Source of the DNA: an uncultured Polaribacter sp.
Lineage (GTDB): Bacteria; Bacteroidota; Bacteroidia; Flavobacteriales; Flavobacteriaceae
Direction: 5' to 3'
Assembly: GCF_947495205.1 (NCBI RefSeq)
Contig: NZ_CANLXV010000011.1
Coordinates: 60,627-124,626 of the forward strand
DNA: 64,000 nt
The notes under the pieces: generated by a model
Database searches by the model: none
Told to the model about the DNA's origin: nothing
The model's input: the letters and a program-made list of their open reading frames with translations, nothing else
Part shown: positions 17,010 through 25,206 of the stretch, piece after piece
Layout of the letters: each line of letters begins with the position of its first letter
Numbering within the stretch: the stretch's first letter is position 1
Position numbers and translations under genes: made by a program

Positions 17010-17861
17010 ATGAAAAATATATTTTGCATAGGAATCGGTTTAATAGGAGGTAGCTTTGCTATTGATATTAAAAATCAAAATCCAGAAGCAATAATTCACG
17101 GAATTAGCAGAAAAGACGAAACCTTAAACAAAGCTTTAGAATTACAACTAATTGATAAAAAAGCAACTTTAGACGATCTAGAAAATGCAGACTTGGTAAT
17201 TATATCAATTCCTGTAGATGCAACCGTAAAATTATTACCAACAGTTTTAGATAAAATATCAGATAATACTTTGGTTATAGATGCAGGATCAACAAAAGAA
17301 GCAATTTGTAAAGTTGTTGAACATCATAAAAGAAGACGTAATTTTTTAGCATGCCACCCAATTGCAGGTACAGAAAATTCTGGACCAACAGCTGCAATTT
17401 CTGGCTTATATAAAGGAAAAACCAATATTATTTGCGAAGTAGAAAAAACAACATTTAAGCTTCAAGAACAAGCTTTGGCACTTTTTAATGCCATTGGAAT
17501 GCGTATTCGTTATATGGATGCAAAATCGCATGACAAACATATTGCGTATGTTTCGCACCTTTCCCACATTAGTTCATTTATGTTAGGAAAAACAGTCTTA
17601 GAAAAAGAAAAAAACGAAAAAGATATTTTCGACATGGCAGGTTCTGGTTTTGCATCAACAGTGCGTTTGGCAAAAAGTAGTCCTGCAATGTGGACACCAA
17701 TTTTTAAACAAAACAAAGACAACGTAATAGAAACGTTAGAAGAATACATTAACAATTTACAACAATTTAAAGCGTTGATGCAAAAAGATAATTTCTCTGA
17801 AATTTTTAACGAAATGGAGAATACAAATTATATAAAGCAAATTTTAAACGGCATAAAATAA
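17010..17861 (+). CDS. tyrA: prephenate dehydrogenase
   Basis: Oxidative decarboxylation of prephenate to 4-hydroxyphenylpyruvate for tyrosine. The 283-aa protein opens with the NAD(P)-binding Rossmann motif GIGLIGGSFA (7-16) and contains ACHPIAGTENSGP with the conserved catalytic His, and HDKHIAYVSHLSH of the family. There is no ACT or chorismate mutase domain, the mutase being fused to the next protein. It lies within the aromatic operon. Confidence 0.94.
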   Translation: MKNIFCIGIGLIGGSFAIDIKNQNPEAIIHGISRKDETLNKALELQLIDKKATLDDLENADLVIISIPVDATVKLLPTVLDKISDNTLVIDAGSTKEAICKVVEHHKRRRNFLACHPIAGTENSGPTAAISGLYKGKTNIICEVEKTTFKLQEQALALFNAIGMRIRYMDAKSHDKHIAYVSHLSHISSFMLGKTVLEKEKNEKDIFDMAGSGFASTVRLAKSSPAMWTPIFKQNKDNVIETLEEYINNLQQFKALMQKDNFSEIFNEMENTNYIKQILNGIK

Positions 17862-17883
17862 AACGCCACAACAAGTAGAAAGA

Positions 17884-18966
17884 ATGAAAAATACAAAAGA
17901 ATTAAGAACATGGTTGGATGATATGAAACTAGATCATCCACTAGTAATAGCAGGGCCTTGTAGTGCAGAAACCGAAGAACAGGTTTTAAAAATTGCACAC
18001 GAATTAAAAGATTCTGATGTAAATTACTATAGAGCAGGTATTTGGAAACCAAGAACAAGACCAGGAAATTTTGAAGGTGTTGGTGCCTTAGGTTTAGGTT
18101 GGTTAAAAAAGGTAAAAGAACAAACTGGCATGAAAACCTGTACAGAAGTTGCCAATGCAGCACACTGTAAATTAGCGCTAGAAAATGATGTAGATTTATT
18201 GTGGATTGGTGCACGTTCTACAGTATCGCCATTTATTATGCAAGAAATTGCAGACGCTTTACAAGGTACAGACAAAATTGTATTGGTAAAAAACCCAGTA
18301 AATCCAGATTTGGCTTTATGGTTAGGTGGTATCGAAAGATTGTATACAGCAGGAATCAAAAATTTAGGAGCAATTCATAGAGGATTTTCAACTTACGAGA
18401 AATCAAAGTACAGAAACAATCCAGAATGGCAATTGGCAATAGAATTTCAAAATAAATTCCCAGATTTACCATTAATTAACGATCCATCGCACATTACAGG
18501 AAATCGCGATATGATTTTTGATGTTTCGCAAACCGCTTTAGATTTAAACTTTGATGGTTTAATGATAGAAACACATTTCGACCCAGAAAACGCTTGGTCA
18601 GACGCTGCACAACAAGTAACGCCAGACACGTTAAAGCAAATTATGGAAGATCTAAAAATTAAAAAGCCAACAGAAACCTCTGCAGAGTATAGAGAATCTT
18701 TAGAAAACCTAAGAGCACAAATTAACGTTGTAGACGATCAATTAATAGACCTTTTAGGAAAACGTATGCAAGTTGCCGATAAAATTGGCGCGTTGAAAAA
18801 AGAAAAAAACGTAGCCGTTTTACAATCTAAACGTTGGAACGAGATTTTAGGAAACATGGTTTTAGAAGGAAACGGAAAAGGATTAAGCGAAGAGTTTATT
18901 CTTAAAATGTTTAAAGCCATTCACCAAGAATCTATAAACCACCAAGAAAAAATTATTAACGGATAA
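17884..18966 (+). CDS. bifunctional DAHP synthase / chorismate mutase
   Basis: 360 aa. Residues 1-260 are a 3-deoxy-7-phosphoheptulonate synthase of the KDO8P-synthase-like type (GPCSAETEEQ, AGIWKPRTRPGNFEG, LPLINDPSHITGNRD), the entry step of the shikimate pathway. Residues of about 270-355 are an AroQ-type chorismate mutase (SLENLRAQINVVDDQLIDLLGKRMQVADKIG). So the first and the branch-point reactions share a chain, and the operon covers entry, branch and both end products. It is the last gene, with a terminator at 19013. Confidence 0.94.
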   Translation: MKNTKELRTWLDDMKLDHPLVIAGPCSAETEEQVLKIAHELKDSDVNYYRAGIWKPRTRPGNFEGVGALGLGWLKKVKEQTGMKTCTEVANAAHCKLALENDVDLLWIGARSTVSPFIMQEIADALQGTDKIVLVKNPVNPDLALWLGGIERLYTAGIKNLGAIHRGFSTYEKSKYRNNPEWQLAIEFQNKFPDLPLINDPSHITGNRDMIFDVSQTALDLNFDGLMIETHFDPENAWSDAAQQVTPDTLKQIMEDLKIKKPTETSAEYRESLENLRAQINVVDDQLIDLLGKRMQVADKIGALKKEKNVAVLQSKRWNEILGNMVLEGNGKGLSEEFILKMFKAIHQESINHQEKIING

Positions 18967-19012
18967 TTTATACTGAACTCGTTTCAGAATCTATTAATAG
19001 TAATTTAAAATT

Positions 19013-19055
19013 ACCACAAATTCAGAAATTATATTTCTGGTTTGTGGTTTTTTTT
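19013..19055 (+). terminator. terminator of the aromatic operon
   Basis: Long stem ACCACAAATTCAGAAA (19013-19028) / TTTCTGGTTTGTGGT (19034-19048) with one imperfect position, followed by eight T. The dispersed repeat begins at the next base. Confidence 0.88.
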
Positions 19056-19157
19056 GGGCGTTACCACAAGGGTCAGGCTTTCGCTACTCACTTTTTTTGC
19101 AGAAAAAGCAAAAAAGAGTTCAAACAAACCGCTCAATCCTTAACGCATATTGCAAAC
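19056..19157. repeat. dispersed palindromic repeat, copy 2
   Basis: GGGCGTTACC... then GGTCAGGCTTTCGCTACTC, a T-run/A-run hairpin, CCGCTCAATCCTTAACGC and ATTGCAAACT. Same block order as 2165-2266, again followed about 45 bp later by a CTCACAG...CTGTGAG hairpin. Noncoding. Confidence 0.75.
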
Positions 19158-19200
19158 TCCAAAAACAAGTTATAAAAATAAACTTTTAGATGTATTACTA

Positions 19201-19237
19201 GATCTCACAGATTTTTAAAAACTGTGAGGTCTTTTTT
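19201..19237 (+). terminator. terminator-like hairpin accompanying repeat copy 2
   Basis: GATCTCACAG (19201-19210) / CTGTGAGGTC (19222-19231), one G-T wobble, then six T. The loop ATTTTTAAAA is the same as in the hairpin at 2300-2333. Confidence 0.7.
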
Positions 19238-19419
19238 ATAAGTTCAATTCAGAAAACTTGTAAAATAATTTCATTTCTAGTAAAATTTCTTTTTCAGAAA
19301 TCTTGTAGCAAGAAGTTTCATGAGTTTTAACAAGTTTTCGATACAATCTTCTCAAAAAAATCAAAAATCACTCCAACTATCATCCACAGAATTACAGAAA
19401 ATTCTGCATCTTTGTAGTA

Positions 19420-20382
19420 ATGACAGGAATTGTATACAAATCTACAGGAAGTTGGTACTTCGTAAAAGCTACAGATGGTAATTTCCATAAATGTAGAATT
19501 AAAGGAAAATTTAGAATAAAAGGCATAAAAAGTACAAATCCTATTGCTGTTGGCGATAAAGTAGTTTTCGATTTAGAAAAAAAAGGAGACGAAGAAACAG
19601 GTGTAATAAAAACTATTTTAGATAGAGAAAATTTTATTGTCAGAAAGTCTGTAAACCTATCAAAACAAACCCACATTATTGCTGCCAATGTAGATTTGGT
19701 TTTTTTATTAATCACTATTAATAATCCGCCAACATTTACAACATTTATAGACCGTTTTTTAGTATCTACAAGAGCTTATAGAATAGACACTGTTTTAGTA
19801 TTTAATAAAATAGATGCTTATGCAATAGAAGAACGTGCAGAAATTTTATATTTAAAAGATATTTATGAAGCCATTGGTTACAAGTGTGTAGAGGTTTCTG
19901 CAACACAAAATAAAAATGTAAACGAGATAAAAGAAATAATGACAGGCAAAACAGCCATGTTTGTTGGGCATTCTGGCGTTGGAAAATCTACTCTAGTTAA
20001 TGCAATAGAACCTTCCTTAAACTTAAAAACCAAAGAAATTTCAGATCAACATAACCAAGGAAAACATACTACAACATTTGCAGAAATGTTCGATTTAAGT
20101 TTTAATGCCAAAATTATAGACACACCAGGTATTAAAGGCTTTGGTGTGGTAGATATGGATAAATACGAATTAGGAGATTACTTTCCAGAATTTTTCGCTT
20201 TAAAACAAAACTGTAAATTTAACAATTGCTTGCATTTAAAAGAACCAAAATGCGCAGTTAAAACAGCTTTAGAAGAAGAAAAAGTTGCTTGGTCTCGCTA
20301 CAAAAGTTATTTGCAAATTCTTGAAGTAGAAGAAGAATCAGAACATTTTAGAACAGATATTTGGGATGAAGATTCCGTTTAA
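19420..20382 (+). CDS. rsgA: ribosome small subunit-dependent GTPase RsgA
   Basis: Late 30S assembly GTPase. The 320-aa protein has an N-terminal OB-fold (about 1-70), then the circularly permuted GTPase order: G4 FNKID, G1 GHSGVGKST, G3 DTPGIKGFG. The C-terminal zinc region keeps CKFNNCLH and a third Cys in PKCAV. The spacing of motifs and length fit RsgA. It is followed by dtd with a 114-bp gap, so cotranscription is possible but not certain. Confidence 0.96.
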   Translation: MTGIVYKSTGSWYFVKATDGNFHKCRIKGKFRIKGIKSTNPIAVGDKVVFDLEKKGDEETGVIKTILDRENFIVRKSVNLSKQTHIIAANVDLVFLLITINNPPTFTTFIDRFLVSTRAYRIDTVLVFNKIDAYAIEERAEILYLKDIYEAIGYKCVEVSATQNKNVNEIKEIMTGKTAMFVGHSGVGKSTLVNAIEPSLNLKTKEISDQHNQGKHTTTFAEMFDLSFNAKIIDTPGIKGFGVVDMDKYELGDYFPEFFALKQNCKFNNCLHLKEPKCAVKTALEEEKVAWSRYKSYLQILEVEEESEHFRTDIWDEDSV

Positions 20383-20496
20383 TTCCCCAAAAGGAAAAAC
20401 TGTTATTTTGTAAATTTATTATTTATAAAAAGCATCAGTTTCCTTCCCTTTGAGAATTACTAAGAATGGGAAAAAGATGAAATATAGGAAATACTT

Positions 20497-20949
20497 ATGA
20501 AAGTTGTAATCCAAAGAGTTTCTAAAGCAAGTGTAAAAATCAATCATAAAAAAGTTGCAGCTATAAAAACAGGGTTCTTAATTTTGTTAGGTATCGTTGC
20601 AGAAGACAAGCAAGAAGATATTGATTATTTAGTAAGAAAAATTGCCAACTTGCGTATTTTTAATGATATAAATAGCGTAATGAATTCCTCACTTTTAGAA
20701 GTTAAAGGAGATGTAATTGTGGTAAGTCAGTTTACATTACACGCTTTAACAAAAAAAGGAAATAGACCAAGTTATATAAAAGCCGCAAAACCAGAAATTG
20801 CCATTCCTTTATATGAGAATTTTGTAAAAACTTTAGAAAAAACACTTGGTAAAAACGTGCAAACGGGTAAATTTGGAGCAGATATGCAAGTAAAATTAAT
20901 AAATAATGGTCCTGTAACCATCATTATCGATTCTAAAAATAAAGCATAA
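20497..20949 (+). CDS. dtd: D-aminoacyl-tRNA deacylase
   Basis: Removes D-amino acids from mischarged tRNA. At 150 aa it has the normal size, with the conserved start MKVVIQRVSKASV, the SQFTL motif and the C-terminal NNGPVTI containing the Gly-cisPro pair used to check chirality. The segment after SQFTL reads HALTKKGNRPSY where most homologues have Y-A-D/N-T-K-K-G. The next gene starts 4 bp downstream. Confidence 0.95.
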   Translation: MKVVIQRVSKASVKINHKKVAAIKTGFLILLGIVAEDKQEDIDYLVRKIANLRIFNDINSVMNSSLLEVKGDVIVVSQFTLHALTKKGNRPSYIKAAKPEIAIPLYENFVKTLEKTLGKNVQTGKFGADMQVKLINNGPVTIIIDSKNKA

Positions 20950-20953
20950 TATT

Positions 20954-21598
20954 TTGGATTTTATCAACATCCATACCCACAAAAAACCTTTGGTTAAAAA
21001 CGTGTTTTCTATTGAAAATATGTATCCAAATTCTGCAGATTTTTCGATGCCTTTTTCAATAGGTATTCATCCTTGGTTTATCAATAAAAAAAATATAGAT
21101 AAAGAACTTTTAATCATTGAAAAGCAATTGCCACATAAAAATTGTTACGCAGTAGGAGAATGTGGTTTAGATAAAATTACAGAAACCAATTTTGAACTTC
21201 AAAAAACAGTTTTTATAAAACAGGTTTTACTTTCAGAAAAATATAAAAAACCGTTAATAATTCATTGTGTAAAATCTTATCAAGAAATTATGCAATTAAA
21301 AAAGACGCTAAAACCCAGTCAAATTTGGATTTTACATGGTTTTCATAAGAATTTACAAGTTGCCCAAAGTTTATTAAAAAATGATGTTATTTTGTCTTTT
21401 GGTGCAGCAATTATCAATAATAAAAAATTGCAAGAAGTTATTACAGAAATTCCTATCAATAATATATTGTTAGAAACAGATAATGCTAAAATTGAAATTA
21501 AAAAAATCTATCAAAAAGTAGCAAATTTAAAAAACATAGAGGTTTTAGAACTTCAACAAAAAATAAAAGAGAATTTCACAAAGATTTTTAAAATATGA
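20954..21598 (+). CDS. TatD-family metal-dependent hydrolase
   Basis: 214 aa with TTG start 4 bp after dtd. It has the metal-binding INIHTH motif near the N-terminus, VGECGLDK with its Glu, a central His in PLIIHCVKSYQE, a second in WILHGFHK, and LLETDNAK with Asp near the C-terminus. These fit the TatD TIM-barrel nuclease family. It is about 40 residues shorter than typical TatD, as in other flavobacterial members. Its stop overlaps the ATG of tcdA. The exact substrate, DNA or other, is unknown. Confidence 0.88.
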   Translation: MDFINIHTHKKPLVKNVFSIENMYPNSADFSMPFSIGIHPWFINKKNIDKELLIIEKQLPHKNCYAVGECGLDKITETNFELQKTVFIKQVLLSEKYKKPLIIHCVKSYQEIMQLKKTLKPSQIWILHGFHKNLQVAQSLLKNDVILSFGAAIINNKKLQEVITEIPINNILLETDNAKIEIKKIYQKVANLKNIEVLELQQKIKENFTKIFKI

Positions 21599-22314
21599 GT
21601 TGGTTAGAGCGTACTGAGTTATTAGTACAAAAAGAAGGTTTAGAAAAGTTGCAAAATGCAAATATTTTAATTGTAGGTTTAGGTGGTGTAGGTTCTTATG
21701 CCGCAGAATTTATAGCTAGAGCAGGAGTTGGTAAAATAACAATTGTAGATGGCGATGTTTTTGATGAAACCAATAAAAATAGACAATTACCCGCATTAGA
21801 CACTACTATTGGTAAATACAAAACAGAAGTTTTGGCAGAAAGAATTAAAGCCATTAACGCAGATATAGATTTAACGGTTTTAACTGAATTTTTATCGCCA
21901 GAAAGAGCATATGAAATTGTTTCTAAAGAGTTTGACTATGTTTTAGATTGCATAGATTCTATTACACCAAAAATTAATTTAATTGTGGCCGCTAGAAGAA
22001 AAAAAGTAAAAATAATTTCTTCTATGGGAGCAGGAGGTAAGTTAGATGCTACAAAAATTAAAGTAAAAGATATTTCTAAAACTAAAAACTGCACCATGGC
22101 AAGAGTTTTAAGAAAGCGATTAAAAGAAAGAAAGGTAGACAAAGGCGTAAAAGCAGTATATTCAGAAGAAGTGCAAATTGCTACGAGTGTAAAAGTTACA
22201 GACGGTACAAATTTTAAAAAATCTTATTATGGTACTATAAGTTATATGCCAGCAGCTTTTGGTTTGCAAGCGGCGGCGCATGTTGTTAATTTTATCATAA
22301 AAACCAATAAATAG
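21595..22314 (+). CDS. tcdA: tRNA threonylcarbamoyladenosine dehydratase (TcdA)
   Basis: ThiF/E1-like enzyme that cyclises t6A in tRNA to ct6A. The 239-aa protein has the nucleotide-binding VGLGGVGSYAAEFIARAGVG and IVDGDVFDETNKNRQ motifs and the family segment DCIDSITPK. The RKVDKGVKAVYSEE stretch is typical of TcdA/CsdL rather than ThiF or MoeB. The ATG overlaps the stop of the TatD gene (ATGA), so the two are translationally coupled. Confidence 0.93.
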   Translation: MSWLERTELLVQKEGLEKLQNANILIVGLGGVGSYAAEFIARAGVGKITIVDGDVFDETNKNRQLPALDTTIGKYKTEVLAERIKAINADIDLTVLTEFLSPERAYEIVSKEFDYVLDCIDSITPKINLIVAARRKKVKIISSMGAGGKLDATKIKVKDISKTKNCTMARVLRKRLKERKVDKGVKAVYSEEVQIATSVKVTDGTNFKKSYYGTISYMPAAFGLQAAAHVVNFIIKTNK

Positions 22315-22337
22315 TTTCCAAGGAAAATAAATCGCAA

Positions 22338-22345
22338 TATATTTG
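22338..22345 (+). promoter_or_regulatory. promoter (-7 box) of the YceI gene
   Basis: TATATTTG, a perfect match, with TTTC at 22315-22318 placed 19 nt upstream, one mismatch from TTTG. Confidence 0.6.
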
Positions 22346-22377
22346 CCATGGAAAATAAATAACAAATTAAAATAAAA

Positions 22378-23016
22378 ATGAAAAAAATAATAGTAGCATT
22401 AGTAGCAGTAGCGTCAGTATTTACTGCGTGTAAAGAAAAAAAAGAAAGTGTAACCACTAAAGCCGCAGAAAAAGTAGCTGTTAAAGTATCTGAATTGAAT
22501 AATGTAGATACTGCAACATCTGTTTTAACCTGGAAAGGAACAAAGCCAACAGGCGCTCATAATGGAAATGTTATGATTAAAGATGGAGATTTATTGGTTG
22601 AAAATGGTAAAGTAACAGGAGGAGAATTTATTATAGACATGAATTCTATTAAAGTTTTAGACATTCCTGCAGATAATGAAGGAAATGGAAAACTATTAGG
22701 ACACTTAACAAGTGCAGATTTCTTTGATGTAGCTACTTACCCAACTTCTAAATTTGTAATTACTAATGTAGAAGATAAAGGAGATAAAATACATGTTACA
22801 GGAAACTTAACAGTTAAAGATGTAACTAAAAGTATTACAATACCTGCCACTGTAAATACTGTTAATGGCGTTACTGTTTTTAAAAGTGAAACTTTTATGG
22901 TAAACAGGGCAGAATTTAATGTAAAGTACGGTTCTAAATCTTTCTTTGACAATCTTAAAGATAAATTTATAGATGATAATATGGAATTATCATTTACTGT
23001 AAAAACAAAAGCATAA
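22378..23016 (+). CDS. YceI-family lipoprotein
   Basis: 212 aa. A signal with lipobox FTAC (Cys18) is followed by a charged linker and a YceI domain (about 35-212), an isoprenoid-binding lipocalin-like barrel, with WKGTKPTGAHNG, the SADFFDVATYPTSKF segment and GNLTVKDVTKSI. YceI proteins bind quinones or polyisoprenoids in the envelope. The exact role is unknown. A tiny CDGSH gene follows after 19 bp on the same transcript. Confidence 0.93.
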   Translation: MKKIIVALVAVASVFTACKEKKESVTTKAAEKVAVKVSELNNVDTATSVLTWKGTKPTGAHNGNVMIKDGDLLVENGKVTGGEFIIDMNSIKVLDIPADNEGNGKLLGHLTSADFFDVATYPTSKFVITNVEDKGDKIHVTGNLTVKDVTKSITIPATVNTVNGVTVFKSETFMVNRAEFNVKYGSKSFFDNLKDKFIDDNMELSFTVKTKA

Positions 23017-23035
23017 TCAATTTAAATCTAATAAT

Positions 23036-23125
23036 ATGAATATTCAAAAAGGACAAAGACCATGTGGTTGTGGTTTAACTGCAGACAAAGATGGTTATTG
23101 CGATGGCTCTCACGCCAACAAATAA
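23036..23125 (+). CDS. 29-residue CDGSH-type iron-sulfur mini-protein
   Basis: The frame encodes MNIQKGQRPCGCG, then LTADKDGY, then CDGSHANK. It contains the CxC and CDGSH elements that bind a [2Fe-2S] cluster through three Cys and one His (Cys10, Cys12, Cys22, His26). The spacing from the second to the third Cys is one residue longer than in mitoNEET and the usual Pro is absent. The ATG is 19 bp after the YceI stop, and a terminator follows 22 bp after the TAA, so it is a bona fide cistron. Homodimer formation, as in other CDGSH proteins, would be needed for stability. Confidence 0.8.
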   Translation: MNIQKGQRPCGCGLTADKDGYCDGSHANK

Positions 23126-23147
23126 GTGAAACAAACCTCTATTAGAA

Positions 23148-23180
23148 AAAACTCAAAATTTATATTTTGAGTTTTTTTTT
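23148..23180 (+). terminator. terminator after YceI-CDGSH
   Basis: AAAACTCAAAAT (23148-23159) / ATTTTGAGTTTT (23164-23175), loop TTAT, nine T in total. Confidence 0.88.
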
Positions 23181-23271
23181 GGTTAAAAGCCATATGTTAT
23201 AACATAAATTTTAGATGTTTTTTTTACGTTAAAGTTTATATATGAACATAGTTTTTTATATTTTCGTTCAT

Positions 23272-25206
23272 ATGAAAAAAAGTTTATCCCTCACTCTCCC
23301 TTTCTTTTTTTTGTTGTTTTTTGTTTCAAAACAACAAAGTCAAAACTTAAATTATAATGTTTTTAATATTCCACAGGAATTAAAAGAAGATACAAATGCT
23401 GTTGTTAGAGACAATTCTATAGAAATAACTATAGAAGATTTAGATAAAATGGTAGTTCGTAAAAGGAAGGTAATTACTGTTTTAAATAAATTAGGTAATG
23501 TAGATGCTAAAATTGGAGAAAGTTATGATAATGATACGAAAATAACTGAGTTATCTGCTTATATCTATGATAGTTTTGGTAAAGAAATTAAAAAATATAA
23601 AGAGAGAGACTTTTTAGATGTTAGCGCTGTAGATGGTGGTACATTGTATTCAGATGCTAGAGTAAAATATGTAGAATATACACCAATTTCTTATCCATAT
23701 ACGTTGGTGTTTACTTCAGAATACAAAACCTCTACAACTGGTTTTATTCCTTGGTGGTACCCTGTAAATGGGTATTATATTTCAGTAGAAAAAAGTAGTT
23801 ATACATTGCATAATCCTAAAGCCATTCCTTGGCGCATAAAAAATACAAACTTTAAAGGTTTTAACATTCAAAAAGAAGAAACAGCTACTAAAATTAGCTA
23901 TCAGTTAGAAAAACAAAAGGCGTATGTTTATGAGAGAAACACAATTGCTTATAGAGATTTATTGCCAAAAGCAATTGTAGCTTTAGATAATTTTCAATTA
24001 AAAGGGGTTACAGGCAATTATACAAATTGGAAAGACTTTGGGCTGTGGATGTACAATAAACTTTTAATGGGCAGAGATCAGTTAGATGAAGCCACAATTG
24101 CAAAGGTAAAAGCATTGGTAAAAGACGAAAGTGATCCTATTAAAAGAGCTAAAATTGTATATGAATATATGCAAAATAAAACGCGTTATATTGGCGTGCA
24201 AGTTGGCATTGGTGGTTGGGAACCCATAGCAGCAAATAAAGTAGATGCTGTTGGTTATGGAGATTGTAAAGGTTTAACTAATTATACAAAGGCATTATTA
24301 AATGCTGTAAATGTTACTTCATATTATACGGTTGTTTATGCAAATGAAAAAAGAGATATTGATAAGGATTTTTCCTCTATTCAAGGAAATCATATCATTT
24401 TAAATTTACCTAATAAAAACGGAGACGACATTTGGTTAGAATGTACTAGTCAAACAACTCCTTTTGGTTTTTTAGGAAGTTTTACGCATGATAGAAACGT
24501 TTTGGTTATTACTCCAGAAGGAGGAATTATTAAAAAAACACCTGCTTATAAAGATGAAATCAATTTACAGAACTCAACAGCTAAAATTCAGCTTTTAGAA
24601 AACGGAGATGTAAAGGCTTCTTTAAAAAGAATTTCTAAAGGTTTGCAATATGATGATAAGTTTTATTTAGAGAATAAAACCAAAAAAGAACTCATAAAGA
24701 ATTACAAATCTAACGTTTGGGATTATAATAATAATTTAGAAATTACTGATGTAAATTTACAAAACGATAAAGAAAATGTAGTTTTTACAGAAGAATTAGA
24801 AGTGGCTGTTAAAAATTATGCAACGGTTAACAAAGATGAATTTCTTTTTAGAGTGAATGTTTTTAATAAAGAAAATTACATACCTAAAAGATATAGAAAT
24901 AGAAAATTACCCTTACACATTAAAAAAGGGTATAAAGATGTAGATGAATTTGAAATAAAGTTACCAAAAGGATATGTTTTAGATGTTTTACCACCACAAA
25001 AAGAGTTAAAAACTAAATTTGGTAGTTATAAAGTTAACTTTATAAAGATTGATGATAATACTTTTACATACAAAAAAAATATACTGATTAAAGAAGGTGT
25101 TTACCCTAAAGAAGACTACAATACTTACAGAAGTTTTAGAAGAGGTATAGCAAAGTTAGATAATTTAAGAATTGCAATAAACAAACCCCAAATAAATAAT
25201 AAATAA
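23272..25206 (+). CDS. DUF3857 and transglutaminase-like domain protein, catalytic triad present
   Basis: The start at 23272 (MKKSLSL) is preferred over an in-frame ATG at 23242, because a promoter-like TATATTTTC lies between them and the shorter form has a proper signal peptide. The 644-aa protein has an N-terminal DUF3857 beta domain, a transglutaminase-like fold (about residues 285-400) with Cys in GYGDCKG and His in IQGNHIIL, and a C-terminal beta region. Probably periplasmic or exported. Function is unknown. The next gene is a paralogue starting inside its stop codon (TAATG). Confidence 0.85.
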   Translation: MKKSLSLTLPFFFLLFFVSKQQSQNLNYNVFNIPQELKEDTNAVVRDNSIEITIEDLDKMVVRKRKVITVLNKLGNVDAKIGESYDNDTKITELSAYIYDSFGKEIKKYKERDFLDVSAVDGGTLYSDARVKYVEYTPISYPYTLVFTSEYKTSTTGFIPWWYPVNGYYISVEKSSYTLHNPKAIPWRIKNTNFKGFNIQKEETATKISYQLEKQKAYVYERNTIAYRDLLPKAIVALDNFQLKGVTGNYTNWKDFGLWMYNKLLMGRDQLDEATIAKVKALVKDESDPIKRAKIVYEYMQNKTRYIGVQVGIGGWEPIAANKVDAVGYGDCKGLTNYTKALLNAVNVTSYYTVVYANEKRDIDKDFSSIQGNHIILNLPNKNGDDIWLECTSQTTPFGFLGSFTHDRNVLVITPEGGIIKKTPAYKDEINLQNSTAKIQLLENGDVKASLKRISKGLQYDDKFYLENKTKKELIKNYKSNVWDYNNNLEITDVNLQNDKENVVFTEELEVAVKNYATVNKDEFLFRVNVFNKENYIPKRYRNRKLPLHIKKGYKDVDEFEIKLPKGYVLDVLPPQKELKTKFGSYKVNFIKIDDNTFTYKKNILIKEGVYPKEDYNTYRSFRRGIAKLDNLRIAINKPQINNK

